From the NCBI RefSeq assembly GCF_030124175.1, contig NZ_JASKMT010000001.1, positions 248,001 to 312,000 on the forward strand: a stretch of 64,000 bases of DNA, read 5' to 3'. This stretch comes from Streptomyces sp. 549. GTDB taxonomy: Bacteria; Actinomycetota; Actinomycetes; Streptomycetales; Streptomycetaceae. The notes under the pieces are model-generated. The model was not told the origin of the DNA and did no database searches. It saw only the letters and a program-made list of their open reading frames with translations. The translations under genes and the position numbers were made by a program. The stretch's first letter is position 1. The number at the start of each line of letters is the position of its first letter. This document shows positions 9,959-19,070 of the stretch, piece after piece.

Positions 9959-11359
9959 ATGGACAGTGCCACCACCCGGGCGTGGACGGCTCTCGGCGCC
10001 ACAGGGCCCGCGTCGGCCACCGGGCCACCGCTCGGCCCGGTCGAGCGCTGCGGAACTCCCGGGTTGCCCGCACGACTGCCGGTCGCGGGGCTGGCCCGGA
10101 CATGTGTGACGGTGTGCGCGCTGGCCGCGGCCGAGTTCCACCGGCCCGGCGCCGCGGTGCGGGTGGACGACGACACGATCGCCACGGCGTTCACCAGCGA
10201 GCGGCACCTGCGGGTCGACGGGCGCGCACCCACCACGTTCGCGCCGCTGTCCCGGTTCTGGGCGACGTCCGACGGATGGCTGCGCACCCACGCCAACTAC
10301 CCGCACCACCGGGCCAGGTTGCTCGCATCGCTCGGCGTGCCCGACACCGGCGACGAGGAGGCTGCGGTCGCCGCGGTGGGTGCCGCACTCGCCGGCCGGC
10401 ACGGCCGGGAGGTGGAGGAGGAGGTGCAGGCGGCCGGCGGCCTCGCGGTGGCCGTACGGGACCGCGCCGAGTGGGCGGCCTCGCCCCAGGGTGCGGCGGC
10501 GGCGACACGCCCGCTGCCGGAGCTCACCCGCCTGGACGACGCGGTCGGCGACGAGGTGCCGCCGCAACCGTCGGGGCTGCGGGTTCTGGACCTGACCCGG
10601 GTGATCGCCGGACCGGTGGCGACCAGGACCCTGGCACTGCTGGGGGCCGACGTGCTGCGTGTCGACGCGCCCCGGCTTCCGGAGAGCGAGGGAGCACACG
10701 CCGACACGGGCTTCGGCAAACGGTCCACACAGCTGGATCTCGGACGGCACGCCGACCGCGCGGAGTTCGAGGACCTGCTGCGGCAGGCACATGTGATCGT
10801 CACCGGCTACCGGCCGGGCGCACTGGACCGGTTCGGGCTCGCCCCGCGGGAGCTGGCGGCGCGGCGGCCCGGTCTGGTGGTGGCGCGGCTCGACGCGTGG
10901 GGCACGACCGGGCCGTGGGCGGACCGGCGGGGGTTCGACAGCCTGGTGCAGGCCGCGACCGGCATCGCGCTCGTGGAGGGCGACGGGGGCCGGCCGGGCG
11001 CGCTGCCCGCGCAGGCGCTGGACCACGGCACCGGCTACCTGCTGGCCGCGGGCGTGCTGCGCGCGCTCACCGCCAGGCGCCTGGCCGCCCCGGGCAGCCG
11101 CCTGATCCAGGCCTCGCTTGCCGGCACCGCCTCATGGCTGCTGGACGGAGTACCACCGGACACCGCCCTTGACGTGCCGCGGGAGCCGGCCGAAGCAGGG
11201 CGGCGGCACCGGCTACGGCAGCGGGACAGCGCTCTGGGCCTGCTGCGGTACGCGCCTTCACCGGTGCGCTACGTGGGAGGCCCCGACGACTGGCCCCGGC
11301 CACCGGGACCCCTGGGCGCGGACCGACCGGTCTGGGAGGCCGGCACACCGGGCGCCTGA
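9959..11359 (+). CDS. Family III CoA-transferase with apparently swapped domain order
   Basis: A 466-residue protein starting at ATG 9959. The catalytic-type half lies at the C-terminus: GLRVLDLTRVIAGPVATRTL (about residue 208) with LLGADVLRVDAP, followed by GFDSLVQAATGIALVEG, where the Asp is in the position of the CaiB/FRC catalytic aspartate. The first ~190 residues resemble the small domain that normally follows the core: SDGWLRTHANYPHHRARLL and a DRAEWAASPQG segment. The order is therefore small domain then large domain, the reverse of FadE-neighbour CaiB proteins such as the one at 6354. The substrate is unknown. A following operon partner is not evident. Confidence 0.82.
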   Translation: MDSATTRAWTALGATGPASATGPPLGPVERCGTPGLPARLPVAGLARTCVTVCALAAAEFHRPGAAVRVDDDTIATAFTSERHLRVDGRAPTTFAPLSRFWATSDGWLRTHANYPHHRARLLASLGVPDTGDEEAAVAAVGAALAGRHGREVEEEVQAAGGLAVAVRDRAEWAASPQGAAAATRPLPELTRLDDAVGDEVPPQPSGLRVLDLTRVIAGPVATRTLALLGADVLRVDAPRLPESEGAHADTGFGKRSTQLDLGRHADRAEFEDLLRQAHVIVTGYRPGALDRFGLAPRELAARRPGLVVARLDAWGTTGPWADRRGFDSLVQAATGIALVEGDGGRPGALPAQALDHGTGYLLAAGVLRALTARRLAAPGSRLIQASLAGTASWLLDGVPPDTALDVPREPAEAGRRHRLRQRDSALGLLRYAPSPVRYVGGPDDWPRPPGPLGADRPVWEAGTPGA

Positions 11360-11564
11360 CGTCCGGGGGCAGCACGTCGAAGCCGGGCGCACTGACGAGG
11401 CGCCAGCCGGACCGTTGGGGCGCGCGAGTCCGACCCCGCGGACGGCTCTCTCGACCGGGCAGTCCAAGTCGCGGTGTGGGTGGCGGAGTTGCGGGCACAC
11501 GGGGTTATGGGCCGGCCCACCACAGGGTCGAGCCGCAGGGTGATCGTCCCCGAAGGAGTGGCAG

Positions 11565-11837
11565 ATGACGACGCAGCACGGCAACCAGCCGACCGGACAG
11601 CAGCCCCACGGCGCACCGCAGAGCGCGTCGACCGGCAACATGTTGAGCATCATCGCGATGGTGCTGGGCGTGATCGCGCTCATCTTCCTGCCGATCATCT
11701 TCGGCCCGATCGGCATCGTGCTGGCCATCATCGCCAAGATGGTCCGGCACGAGCGGCTCGCCACAGCCGCCATCGTGGTCAGTGCCGTCGGCCTGGTCGG
11801 CGGCATGGTCCTCGGCGCCGTGGTCAACAGCAGGTGA
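11565..11837 (+). CDS. Small two-helix membrane protein (DUF4190-like)
   Basis: A 90-residue protein behind a good AAGGAG ribosome site. A polar Gln/Gly/Pro-rich N-terminus (residues 1-24) precedes two hydrophobic segments, ML SIIAMVLGVIALIFLPIIF and AIVVSAVGLVGGMVLGAVV, separated by KMVRHERLA. This layout, with a GP-I-G-I turn between the helices, is that of the small DUF4190-type actinobacterial membrane proteins. No function is known. The 205 bp before it contain nothing recognisable. Confidence 0.75.
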   Translation: MTTQHGNQPTGQQPHGAPQSASTGNMLSIIAMVLGVIALIFLPIIFGPIGIVLAIIAKMVRHERLATAAIVVSAVGLVGGMVLGAVVNSR

Positions 11838-11857
11838 TCTGAACCCGCCGCTACCGC

Positions 11858-11908
11858 CTCGGCCGGTGGCCGCGCCCCTACTCACCGGGGGCGCGGCCAC
11901 CGGCCGAG
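11858..11908. terminator. Perfect 21-bp hairpin terminator
   Basis: The arms at 11858-11878 and 11888-11908 are exact reverse complements with a 9-nt loop, 20 bp after the stop of the small membrane protein gene. Confidence 0.85.
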
Positions 11909-11963
11909 ATGCCGTTGGCCTAACATCCGGGGCGGGGCCCACGCGCCCCGGACAGGGGGCCTC

Positions 11964-12494
11964 GTGCGGCAGACCATCTCACGGCCGGTGTTCCGGCGCC
12001 TTGCGGGCGGCATTGCGGCCTGCCTCACGCTGACGGCCAGCTCGGGGTGCTCGGTCCCGGTCGATGGCGTCGCGGGCATCTCCGTGACCTCCGACGGCCA
12101 CCTGCTCGGCGTCATGATGGTCTGCGGTCATCGGATCGACGGCGCGACCCTCTACGTCGACAGCGGCGACGTGGACAAGGCCGTGACGGTCGGGGCATGG
12201 TCGGCCGACCGCCCTATCAGTCCCGGCCTCACCACCTGGACCCTTGATCCACCGTCCGCCGGCTGGACCGCCGACACACCTCTCACTCCGCTCACCGCCA
12301 CGACCACCTACACCCTCTACGGCTGGACGAGGGACAACTCGTGGTCGGCGAGGAGCGTGTCCTTCGCCCCCGCTGACCTGGAAACCCTCACCCCGGGAAT
12401 GGTCCGCTACCACGCCTTCTCCGACACCGGCGAGGAAACCACGGCCACCGTGACCACGGCGGAGTTCGAGGCCAGAGCCTGCGCGCACACCTGA
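11964..12494 (+). CDS. Secreted lipoprotein of unknown function
   Basis: A 176-residue protein with GTG start 11964 behind GGACAGGGGG. Residues 1-29 are a lipoprotein signal: basic MRQTISRPVFRR, hydrophobic LAGGIAACLTL, then the lipobox ASSGC, so Cys29 is expected to be lipidated and exposed outside the membrane. The mature part contains repeated Thr/Trp-rich beta-strand-like segments (TTYTLYGWTRDNSWSARSV) and two further cysteines. I recognise no enzymatic motif. It stands alone between a terminator and the gap before the large acyl-CoA dehydrogenase. Confidence 0.8.
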   Translation: MRQTISRPVFRRLAGGIAACLTLTASSGCSVPVDGVAGISVTSDGHLLGVMMVCGHRIDGATLYVDSGDVDKAVTVGAWSADRPISPGLTTWTLDPPSAGWTADTPLTPLTATTTYTLYGWTRDNSWSARSVSFAPADLETLTPGMVRYHAFSDTGEETTATVTTAEFEARACAHT

Positions 12495-12856
12495 GGCCTC
12501 GACACCTCCCGTTCAGGTTGGATCGCGCCCGTCCCTGCGGCCTGGGCGGCGAGACAGCGACAGCGCGACGGGATACACGGCCGCGGACCACGGTTGCGGC
12601 ATGAGCTTCTGCGCCCCCTGCCAGAGCGGCGAGCAGGACCCGACTCAGGAGAAGCCACAACCGCCCGGCGAGGGCCTTGGGCACGGCAGCCAACCGGCGA
12701 CCGAACCCTTCCCACGCCGCAGCCATGGCCGCACCCCACCCCCAGCCGCGATGCCCGATCCCGGCACGCGCCTCCACTCCCGGGGTAGCTGAGCAAGCGC
12801 TTAGTAAGGCATGGTGTACCCAGCCCGTCCACTGACTCGCGAATGGGGACCGCACC
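12495..12856. promoter_or_regulatory. Intergenic region with AAGCGCTT operator-like palindrome upstream of acyl-CoA dehydrogenase
   Basis: No convincing gene is present; short open frames here lack coding character. At 12790-12807 the sequence CTGAGCAAGCGCTTAGTAAG is centred on the perfect palindrome AAGCGCTT, 50 bp before the dehydrogenase ATG. Such dyads in front of acyl-CoA dehydrogenase genes of actinomycetes usually bind TetR repressors. Confidence 0.5.
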
Positions 12857-14659
12857 ATGGCGAAGCCGTCCTTCCTGCTCTCCCGGCGTGATCTCGACTT
12901 CCTGCTGCACACCTGGCTGGACACGGACGCGTTGATCGAGCGTTCCCGCTACGCGGAGCACTCACGGGAGACCGTCGACGGCGTGCTGGACCTGAGCGAG
13001 CAGCTGGCGGAGCGCTGGTTCGCCCCGCACAACAAGCGCAGCGACCAGGAGGAGCCGCAGTTCGACGGCGAGAAGGTCGTGATGATCCCCGACGTGAAGG
13101 AGGCCCTGGACGCCTTCGCCGCGTCCGACCTGCTGGCCGCGTCCATGGACGCCGAGCTGGGCGGGATGCAACTGCCGCACGTGGTGTCCACGGCGTGCTT
13201 CGCCTACTTCCAGGCCGCGAACATCGGTACCTCCGCCTATCCGTTCCTCACGCTGGGCAACGCCAACCTGCTGTGCGCGCACGGCACGCCCGAGCAGGTG
13301 GACACCTTCGTGCGGCCGATGCTGGCCGGGCGCTTCCTGGGCACGATGTGCCTCTCCGAGCCGCAGGCCGGCTCCTCACTCGCCGACGTGGCGACCCGCG
13401 CCGAGCCCCGGCCGGACGGCGGTTACCGGCTGTTCGGCAACAAGATGTGGATCTCCGGCGGGGACCACGAACTGGCAGAGAACATCGTCCACCTCGTACT
13501 GGCCCGCATCCCCGGGAGCCCGCCCGGCGTCCGCGGACTGTCCCTCTTCGTGGTACCCAAGCACCTGGTCCAGGCCGACGGCACACTCGGTGAACGCAAC
13601 GACGTGGTGCTGGCCGGGCTCAACCACAAGATGGGCTATCGCGGCACCACCAACACGCTGCTCAACTTCGGTGAGGGACAGCACCGGCCGGGCGGCGAAC
13701 CGGGCGCCGTCGGCCAGCTCGTGGGCGAGGCGAACCGCGGGCTGTCGTACATGTTCCACATGATGAACGAGGCACGCATCGGCGTGGGCGCGGGAGCGGC
13801 GGCGCTCGGCTGCACCGCCTACCTGAAGTCCCTGGACTACGCGCGGACCAGGCAGCAGGGCCGTCCCGTCGCGGACCGCGACCCCGCCGCGCCGCCCGTG
13901 CCGATCGTCGAGCACGCCGACGTGCGCCGCATGCTGTTGGCCCAGAAGTCCTACAGCGAGGGCGCGTTGGCCCTGATCCTGTACTGCGCGCGGCTGGTCG
14001 ACGAGCAGCGGTCCGCCCCGACCGAGCAGGACCGGGCCCGTGCGGGGAAGTTGCTGGACGTGCTGACACCGATCGCGAAGAGCTGGCCGTCGCAGTGGTG
14101 TGTGACGGCGAACGACCTGGCTGTGCAGGTCCACGGCGGTTACGGATACACCCGCGAGTACGACGTGGAGCAGCACTACCGCGACAACCGGCTGAACCCG
14201 ATCCACGAGGGCACGCACGGCATCCAGGGCGTCGACCTGCTGGGCCGCCGGGCCGTGGCTGACGGCGGCGCGGGGCTGGCGGCGCTCGGCGAGGAGGTCG
14301 AGGCGACCGCGTCCCGGGCGGTGGCCTGGGGCGGCGGGTTCGCCGCGCACGGGGAGGAGTTGCGCGCGGCCTGGCGGCGGGTGCCGGAGGTGACCGCGGC
14401 TGCCTGGTCGACGGGCGACCCCACGCGCGCGCTGGCCAACGCCTCCGCCTATCTGGAGGCGGTGGGCCATGTGGTGCTCGCCTGGATCTGGCTGGACATG
14501 GCGCTGGCCACCGGGGAGGCCGACGACGCCTTCCACCGCGGGAAGCGCCAGGCCTGCCACTACTTCTTCCGCTATGAACTACCGAAGACCGAGCAGCAGT
14601 TCACGCTGGTGGCGGCGCTGGACCGTACCGTGCTCGACACCGACCCCGACTGGCTCTGA
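12857..14659 (+). CDS. Large acyl-CoA dehydrogenase (about 600 aa, DmdC/AidB-like size class)
   Basis: A 600-residue FAD-dependent acyl-CoA dehydrogenase with an N-terminal extension and an extra C-terminal helical domain (about residues 480-600), which places it in the long class of the family. The FAD-site segment is CLSEPQAGSSLADVATRAE and the middle-domain signature is LFGNKMWISGGDHELAENI. The catalytic region is GGYGYTREYDVEQHYRDNR followed by PIHEGTHGIQGVD, whose Glu fits the catalytic base. It starts at ATG 12857 behind a weak site. It is monocistronic, with an operator-like palindrome upstream, and its substrate is unknown. The long class includes methylmercaptopropionyl-CoA and very-long-chain enzymes. 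Confidence 0.9.
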   Translation: MAKPSFLLSRRDLDFLLHTWLDTDALIERSRYAEHSRETVDGVLDLSEQLAERWFAPHNKRSDQEEPQFDGEKVVMIPDVKEALDAFAASDLLAASMDAELGGMQLPHVVSTACFAYFQAANIGTSAYPFLTLGNANLLCAHGTPEQVDTFVRPMLAGRFLGTMCLSEPQAGSSLADVATRAEPRPDGGYRLFGNKMWISGGDHELAENIVHLVLARIPGSPPGVRGLSLFVVPKHLVQADGTLGERNDVVLAGLNHKMGYRGTTNTLLNFGEGQHRPGGEPGAVGQLVGEANRGLSYMFHMMNEARIGVGAGAAALGCTAYLKSLDYARTRQQGRPVADRDPAAPPVPIVEHADVRRMLLAQKSYSEGALALILYCARLVDEQRSAPTEQDRARAGKLLDVLTPIAKSWPSQWCVTANDLAVQVHGGYGYTREYDVEQHYRDNRLNPIHEGTHGIQGVDLLGRRAVADGGAGLAALGEEVEATASRAVAWGGGFAAHGEELRAAWRRVPEVTAAAWSTGDPTRALANASAYLEAVGHVVLAWIWLDMALATGEADDAFHRGKRQACHYFFRYELPKTEQQFTLVAALDRTVLDTDPDWL

Positions 14660-14672
14660 CGGCCCAACGCCC

Positions 14673-14699
14673 GTGACCGGACCGCTGTCGGACGGTCAC
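14673..14699. terminator. Hairpin between convergent genes
   Basis: Outer arms GTGACCG (14673-14679) and CGGTCAC (14693-14699) plus inner CCG/CGG form an interrupted stem around a CTGT loop. It lies just after the dehydrogenase stop and reaches the stop of the convergent small gene. Confidence 0.55.
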
Positions 14700-14941
14700 C
14701 GGCCGAGTGGCGCACGCCGGATGGACCCGGTCCGTCCGGCGGGGCGTCCGGGTCCGGACGGGCCGGGGCGGCGACGGACGGCGAGCAGCCCTGCCGCGGT
14801 GGCCAGCGGCACGAAGAGCAGGCCGAGAACCAGCGCGACCGGCCAGGACCTGTCCAGGACACCGTGCTGGAACCACGTCATGACACCGCCCAGGACAAGG
14901 CCGGTGCCGATCATTCGCATGCGTAGTGCGCCGTGAGACAT
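14696..14941 (-). CDS. Small membrane protein
   Basis: An 81-residue protein if started at ATG 14941 (MSHGALRMRM); an upstream start adds eight residues. It has two hydrophobic segments, MIGTGLVLGGVMTWF and SWPVALVLGLLFVPLATAAG, and a basic Pro/Arg-rich tail, giving an inner-membrane hairpin topology. There are no recognisable motifs and the ribosome site is weak. It converges on the acyl-CoA dehydrogenase gene. Confidence 0.55.
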   Translation of the reverse strand: MSHGALRMRMIGTGLVLGGVMTWFQHGVLDRSWPVALVLGLLFVPLATAAGLLAVRRRPGPSGPGRPAGRTGSIRRAPLGR

Positions 14942-15028
14942 ACGGTCCGGGTACCCGCCGGCCACGCATCTATGGACGTCACCCGGCTCCCGCCCCGTCC
15001 CGCCACGGAGGGGCAGCCCGGGCGGCGG

Positions 15029-17287
15029 TCAGCCGGGCAGCGGCGCGGTGTGCGCCGGGCAGGTGAGCGTGCGGTCGTGGCCGACGTCCCGCAGTGCACC
15101 GGTCAGGGTCAGCGGGACCCGGTGCCGGATGTCTGCACTGGAGGCGCCCAGCAGCAGTTCCACGGCGCCTGGTTCGACGACCCGCCGATCCGCACTGAGG
15201 CTGTACGCCGTGAGGTCGGCGTGGAAGGCGAAGCAGACCTCTGCGGCCTGCCCCGGTTCCAGCGCCACCCGGGCGTAGCCGATCAGGCGCCGCACCGGGC
15301 GGACGGTGAGCGCCACCGGGTCGTGCAGGTAGAGCTGGACCACCTCGGTACCCGGCCGTGATCCGGTGTTGCGCACGGTGACCCGTATCCGGGTGCCGCC
15401 GTCGACGGGTACCTCCGGGGTGTCGGCGGACGCGGACCCCCAGGCGAAGGTGGTGTAGGACAGGCCGTGCCCGAAGGGGTGCAGCGGGGTCGGGTCGATG
15501 CTGCTGGCGTCACCGGCGAGGCCGAGCGGCGGCTGCAGGTAGGTCCACGGCTGGCCGCCCGGCCGGCGCGGCACGCTCACCGGGAGGCGGCCGGACGGCT
15601 CGACCCTTCCGGTGAGCACACCCGCGACGGCCGGTCCGCCCTCCTCCCCGGGGAAGAACGCCTGCACCGCGGCGGCCAGCCGGTCCGCCCAGCGGCCCAG
15701 CGCGTAGGGCCGTCCGGTGAGCAGGACCAGGACCACGGGCACCCCGGTGTCGGCGAGCAGGTCGTCCAGCCAGTCGGCCTGGCCGTCGGGCAGCGTCAGG
15801 TCCTCCGCGTCGCAGCCCTCGCCCGAGGTGCCGCGGCCGAACAGGCCGGAGCGGTCGCCGACCACGGCGACCACCAGGTCGGCGTCCGCCACGTCGTCCG
15901 TGAGGCGTTCCGAGGGGAGTTCGGCGCGCAGGGCGGTCAGCAGTCCGGGCACGTGCACGCCCATCGGCAGGTCGGGGTGCTCGACGCCGACGTGCCGGGG
16001 GAAGGTGTAGCAGCCGAGCATGCCGGCCGGGTCGTCGGCGAACGGCCCGGTCACGGCCACCCGGGCGGTCTCCGCCAGCGGCAGCACGCCGTCGCGGTTG
16101 GTGAGGACGACCACCGACTCCTCGGCCAGCCGCCGGGCCAGGGCGCGCGCGCCGGGCGGGTCCAGGTCCACGGGGCCGCCCTTCCACCCGGTGGCCGCGC
16201 CCTCGCCGTCGAGCAGGCCCAGTTCGGCCTTCTGGCGCAGGACACGTTCGGCTGCGCGGTCGACGAGCCGCTCGGGAACGTCGCCCGAACGGACGGCCTT
16301 CAGCAGCGGTTCGCCGAAGCAGCGGCGGGCGGGCAGCTCCACGTCCACCCCCGCGGCCAGCGCGAGGGCCGCGGCGTGGGCGGGCGACTCGGCGACGCGG
16401 TGGCTGAGTTCGAGGAAGGAGACGCCGAAGTAGTCGGCGACGACGGTGCCGGTGAACCCCCAGCGGTCGCGCAGCAGGCCGGTGAGCAGTTCGGTGTGCG
16501 CGGCGGCGGGGATGCCGTCCAGGTCGTTGTAGGCGTGCATGACCGAGCGGGCACCGCCGTCGCGCAGCGCCATCTCGAAGGGCGGCAGGACCACGTCGGC
16601 CAGCTCGCGCGGCCCGATCTCCACGGGGGCGTGGTTGCGGGCGCCGCGGGAGGCGGCGTAGCCCGCGAAGTGCTTGAGCGTGGCTACGACGCCCGTCGAC
16701 TCCAGACCCGCGACGTAGGCGGTGCCGATGGTTCCGACCAGATAGGGGTCCTCGCCGATGGTCTCCTCGGTGCGTCCCCAGCGCGGGTCGCGCACCACGT
16801 CCAGCACGGGTGACAGCCCCTGGTGCACGCCCACGGACCGCATCGTGGTGCCGATCGCGGCGGCGCACTCCCGCACCAGTCCCGGGTCGAACGACGCGCC
16901 CCAGGCCAGGGGGGTGGGGAAGACGGTGGCCTGCCAGGCGGTGAAGCCGGTCAGGCACTCCTCGTGGGCGAGCGCCGGAATCCCGAACCGGTTGGCGTCG
17001 GCCGTCCGCTGCTGGAGCCTGGCGAGCGCCCGTGCGCCCTCGGCTGGTTCCACCGGCAGGGTGCCGAAGGGCCGGGTGAGCTGGCCCAGGCCGATGGGCA
17101 GCAGGGCGTCCGGGTCGGCGGCGGTGGTGATCTCGTGCTGGAGCGGGGCGACGTCCTCGGTACCGGCGTCGGAACCGGGCCAGACGCCGGAGAGCTGGGC
17201 GAGTTTCTCCTCCAGGCTCATCCGGGTGAGCAGGTCGGCCGCGCGTTCCTCGGGTGTCCGGGTCGGGTCCTGCCAGGGGTGGGGCAT
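15029..17287 (-). CDS. Glycoside hydrolase family 3 (beta-glucosidase/beta-xylosidase)
   Basis: A 752-residue cytoplasmic enzyme (no signal peptide) with start ATG 17287 behind TTAGGAG. Residues ~15-320 are the GH3 TIM-barrel domain, with the nucleophile Asp in GFTGTVVADYFGVSF. Residues ~370-580 are the alpha/beta C-terminal domain, with AVVGDRSGLFGRGTSGEGCD. The last ~120 residues are a fibronectin III-like domain (VRNTGSRPGTEVVQLYL). It would release glucose or xylose from short oligosaccharides taken up by the adjacent transporter. It is the last gene of the operon, 38 bp after the second permease, and probably under the LacI repressor at 22258-23304. Confidence 0.92.
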   Translation of the reverse strand: MPHPWQDPTRTPEERAADLLTRMSLEEKLAQLSGVWPGSDAGTEDVAPLQHEITTAADPDALLPIGLGQLTRPFGTLPVEPAEGARALARLQQRTADANRFGIPALAHEECLTGFTAWQATVFPTPLAWGASFDPGLVRECAAAIGTTMRSVGVHQGLSPVLDVVRDPRWGRTEETIGEDPYLVGTIGTAYVAGLESTGVVATLKHFAGYAASRGARNHAPVEIGPRELADVVLPPFEMALRDGGARSVMHAYNDLDGIPAAAHTELLTGLLRDRWGFTGTVVADYFGVSFLELSHRVAESPAHAAALALAAGVDVELPARRCFGEPLLKAVRSGDVPERLVDRAAERVLRQKAELGLLDGEGAATGWKGGPVDLDPPGARALARRLAEESVVVLTNRDGVLPLAETARVAVTGPFADDPAGMLGCYTFPRHVGVEHPDLPMGVHVPGLLTALRAELPSERLTDDVADADLVVAVVGDRSGLFGRGTSGEGCDAEDLTLPDGQADWLDDLLADTGVPVVLVLLTGRPYALGRWADRLAAAVQAFFPGEEGGPAVAGVLTGRVEPSGRLPVSVPRRPGGQPWTYLQPPLGLAGDASSIDPTPLHPFGHGLSYTTFAWGSASADTPEVPVDGGTRIRVTVRNTGSRPGTEVVQLYLHDPVALTVRPVRRLIGYARVALEPGQAAEVCFAFHADLTAYSLSADRRVVEPGAVELLLGASSADIRHRVPLTLTGALRDVGHDRTLTCPAHTAPLPG

Positions 17288-17325
17288 GGGTCTCCTAAGG
17301 GTGCGGCGGGTTGTCGTCGGGCGGT

Positions 17326-18165
17326 TCAGCGCCCGCCGACGCCCATGAGTCCGCTGACCAGTTGGCGTCGGGCGAAGAGGTACACCACGAAGATCGGCAC
17401 GATGGACAGCACCACGGCGGCGAGCAGCGCGGGGATGTCGACCCGGAACTCGCCGACGTAGTCGTACAGGCCGAGGGTCAGCACCCGGCTGCTGCGGGAC
17501 TGGGTGAGGATCAGCGGGAAGAGGAAGTTGTTCCACGCCTGGAGCGCGGAGAAGACGGCGACGGTGGCGATGCCGGCCCGGGACAGCGGCAGGACGAGTC
17601 GCAGCAGCACCCGCAGCTGTCCTGCTCCCTCCAGCGTCATCGACTCGTACAGCTCCTCGTCGATGTCGCGCATCGTGCCGGAGAGGATGAGCACGCTCAC
17701 CGGCAGCGCGAACGCCGCGGTGGGCAGCACGATCGCCCACAGGCTGTCGTAGAGGTGGAGTTGGGTGATGAGCAGGTACACCGGGATGATCACGGCCTGG
17801 GCGGGGATGGCGAGTCCGAGCAGGAAGAACCGGAACACCTGCTGCGAGGAGCGGTTGAGGGTGCGGACCACGGTGTAGCCGACGCTGACCGCGAGAACCA
17901 CCACCAGCGCGGCGCAACCAGCGGTCACCAGAGCGGTGTTGAGCAGGTACGTCAGGAAGTCGCTGGCCAGCACCCGCCGGTAGTTGTCCAGGGTGGGTTC
18001 GGTCGGCAGCGACAGCGGGCCGTGGTCGAAGTAGGCGTCGCGCTCCTGGAAGGTGGACGCGACGAGCACGTACAGCGGCAGCCCGACGACGACCAGCCAG
18101 AGTCCGGCGGCGACACCGGCGGGCAGGTTGTGGCGGCGCCGCGGGGCACCGGGCGGCCGGGTCAC
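17326..18165 (-). CDS. Carbohydrate ABC transporter permease (MalG type)
   Basis: A 279-residue inner-membrane protein with six predicted helices, GTG start 18165. The conserved cytoplasmic loop that docks the ATPase reads ESMTLEGAGQLRVLLRLVLPLSRAG (EAA motif). The C-terminus RQLVSGLMGVGGR is typical of MalG-type permeases. Its start overlaps the stop of the first permease by 4 bp (GTGA), so the two are translationally coupled. It forms the channel together with the 18162-19070 product. Confidence 0.9.
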   Translation of the reverse strand: MTRPPGAPRRRHNLPAGVAAGLWLVVVGLPLYVLVASTFQERDAYFDHGPLSLPTEPTLDNYRRVLASDFLTYLLNTALVTAGCAALVVVLAVSVGYTVVRTLNRSSQQVFRFFLLGLAIPAQAVIIPVYLLITQLHLYDSLWAIVLPTAAFALPVSVLILSGTMRDIDEELYESMTLEGAGQLRVLLRLVLPLSRAGIATVAVFSALQAWNNFLFPLILTQSRSSRVLTLGLYDYVGEFRVDIPALLAAVVLSIVPIFVVYLFARRQLVSGLMGVGGR

Positions 18166-19070
18166 ATGCCCTCCCTTGTGCTGCGCATGGCGCTGAAGCC
18201 GGTGAGCCGGACCAGGACCAGGGACACGGCCGTGGCGACGCCGACCAGGGTGGTGGCGACGGCGCTGGCGTAGCCCATGTCGTAGGCCTGGAAACCGGTC
18301 TTGTACATGAGGTAGGGCACGATGGTGGTGTCCGTTCCGGGTCCGCCCTCGGTGAGGATGAGCACGGTGTCGAAGAAGGTGAGCGCGCCGACCACCATCA
18401 GCACCGAGGAGGTGACGAGGGTGTTGCGCAGCTGCGGCAAGGTGATCGCGAAGAACTGCCGTACGGTGCCGGCCCCGTCGATGGCGGCGGCGTCGTAGAG
18501 CGAGCGCGGGATCTGCCGGGCGCCGCCCTGGTAGAGCAGGGTGTGGAACGGGATGAACTGCCAGGCGGCGACGAACGCGACGGCGGCGAACGCGCCGCGC
18601 GAGCTGCCCAGCAGGTTGCCGTCGCCGAAGCCGATCCACGGCCCGATCTCCGCGATGAGGCCGAAGTTGGGGTCGAGCAGCGACTTCCACAGCAGCGCCA
18701 GGGCGACGGACGAGGCGAGCAGGGGCAGGAAGAAGACCGCGGTGAGCACGGCCCGGTGGCGCTGCCGTCCGGCCGCCCACACGCCGAGCAGCAGAGCCAC
18801 GGGGGTCTGCACGAGCCAGCTGACGGCGGTGAGCGCGAGGCTCAGCCCGACGGCCTGGCGCATCGTGGGGTCGCCCCACAGGCGTTCCCAGTTCTGCGTG
18901 CCGCTCCAGCCGGGGAAGCCGCCGAGGCCGTCCCAGTCGGTGAAGGAGAGATAGCCGACGAGCAGCATGGGGCCGACGGCGAAGAGCAGGAAGAACAGCA
19001 CGCCGGGGGCCGCCCAGAGCACGCTCGGGCGGCCCGCGCGGACGGCGGCGGCGGTGGAGCGCTGCTTCAC
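18162..19070 (-). CDS. Carbohydrate ABC transporter permease (MalF type)
   Basis: A 302-residue permease with a hydrophobic first helix (APGVLFFLLFAVGPMLLVGY) and five more membrane segments. The EAA loop is IPRSLYDAAAIDGAGTVRQFFAITLPQL. It overlaps the binding-protein gene by 4 bp (ATGA) at its start and the second permease at its end. No ATPase is encoded in the operon. In streptomycetes such CUT1 systems normally share the multitask ATPase MsiK, which I assume here. Confidence 0.9.
   Translation of the reverse strand: MKQRSTAAAVRAGRPSVLWAAPGVLFFLLFAVGPMLLVGYLSFTDWDGLGGFPGWSGTQNWERLWGDPTMRQAVGLSLALTAVSWLVQTPVALLLGVWAAGRQRHRAVLTAVFFLPLLASSVALALLWKSLLDPNFGLIAEIGPWIGFGDGNLLGSSRGAFAAVAFVAAWQFIPFHTLLYQGGARQIPRSLYDAAAIDGAGTVRQFFAITLPQLRNTLVTSSVLMVVGALTFFDTVLILTEGGPGTDTTIVPYLMYKTGFQAYDMGYASAVATTLVGVATAVSLVLVRLTGFSAMRSTREGM

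Noticed and set aside
12594..12788. Small plus-strand frames in the 12.5-12.8 kb gap
   Set aside because: Pro/Arg-rich composition, with no conserved-looking segment or good ribosome site.
12388..12961. Minus-strand frames of 178-184 codons upstream of the large acyl-CoA dehydrogenase
   Set aside because: Arg/Ala-rich, they overlap the lipoprotein and dehydrogenase genes and show no domain.
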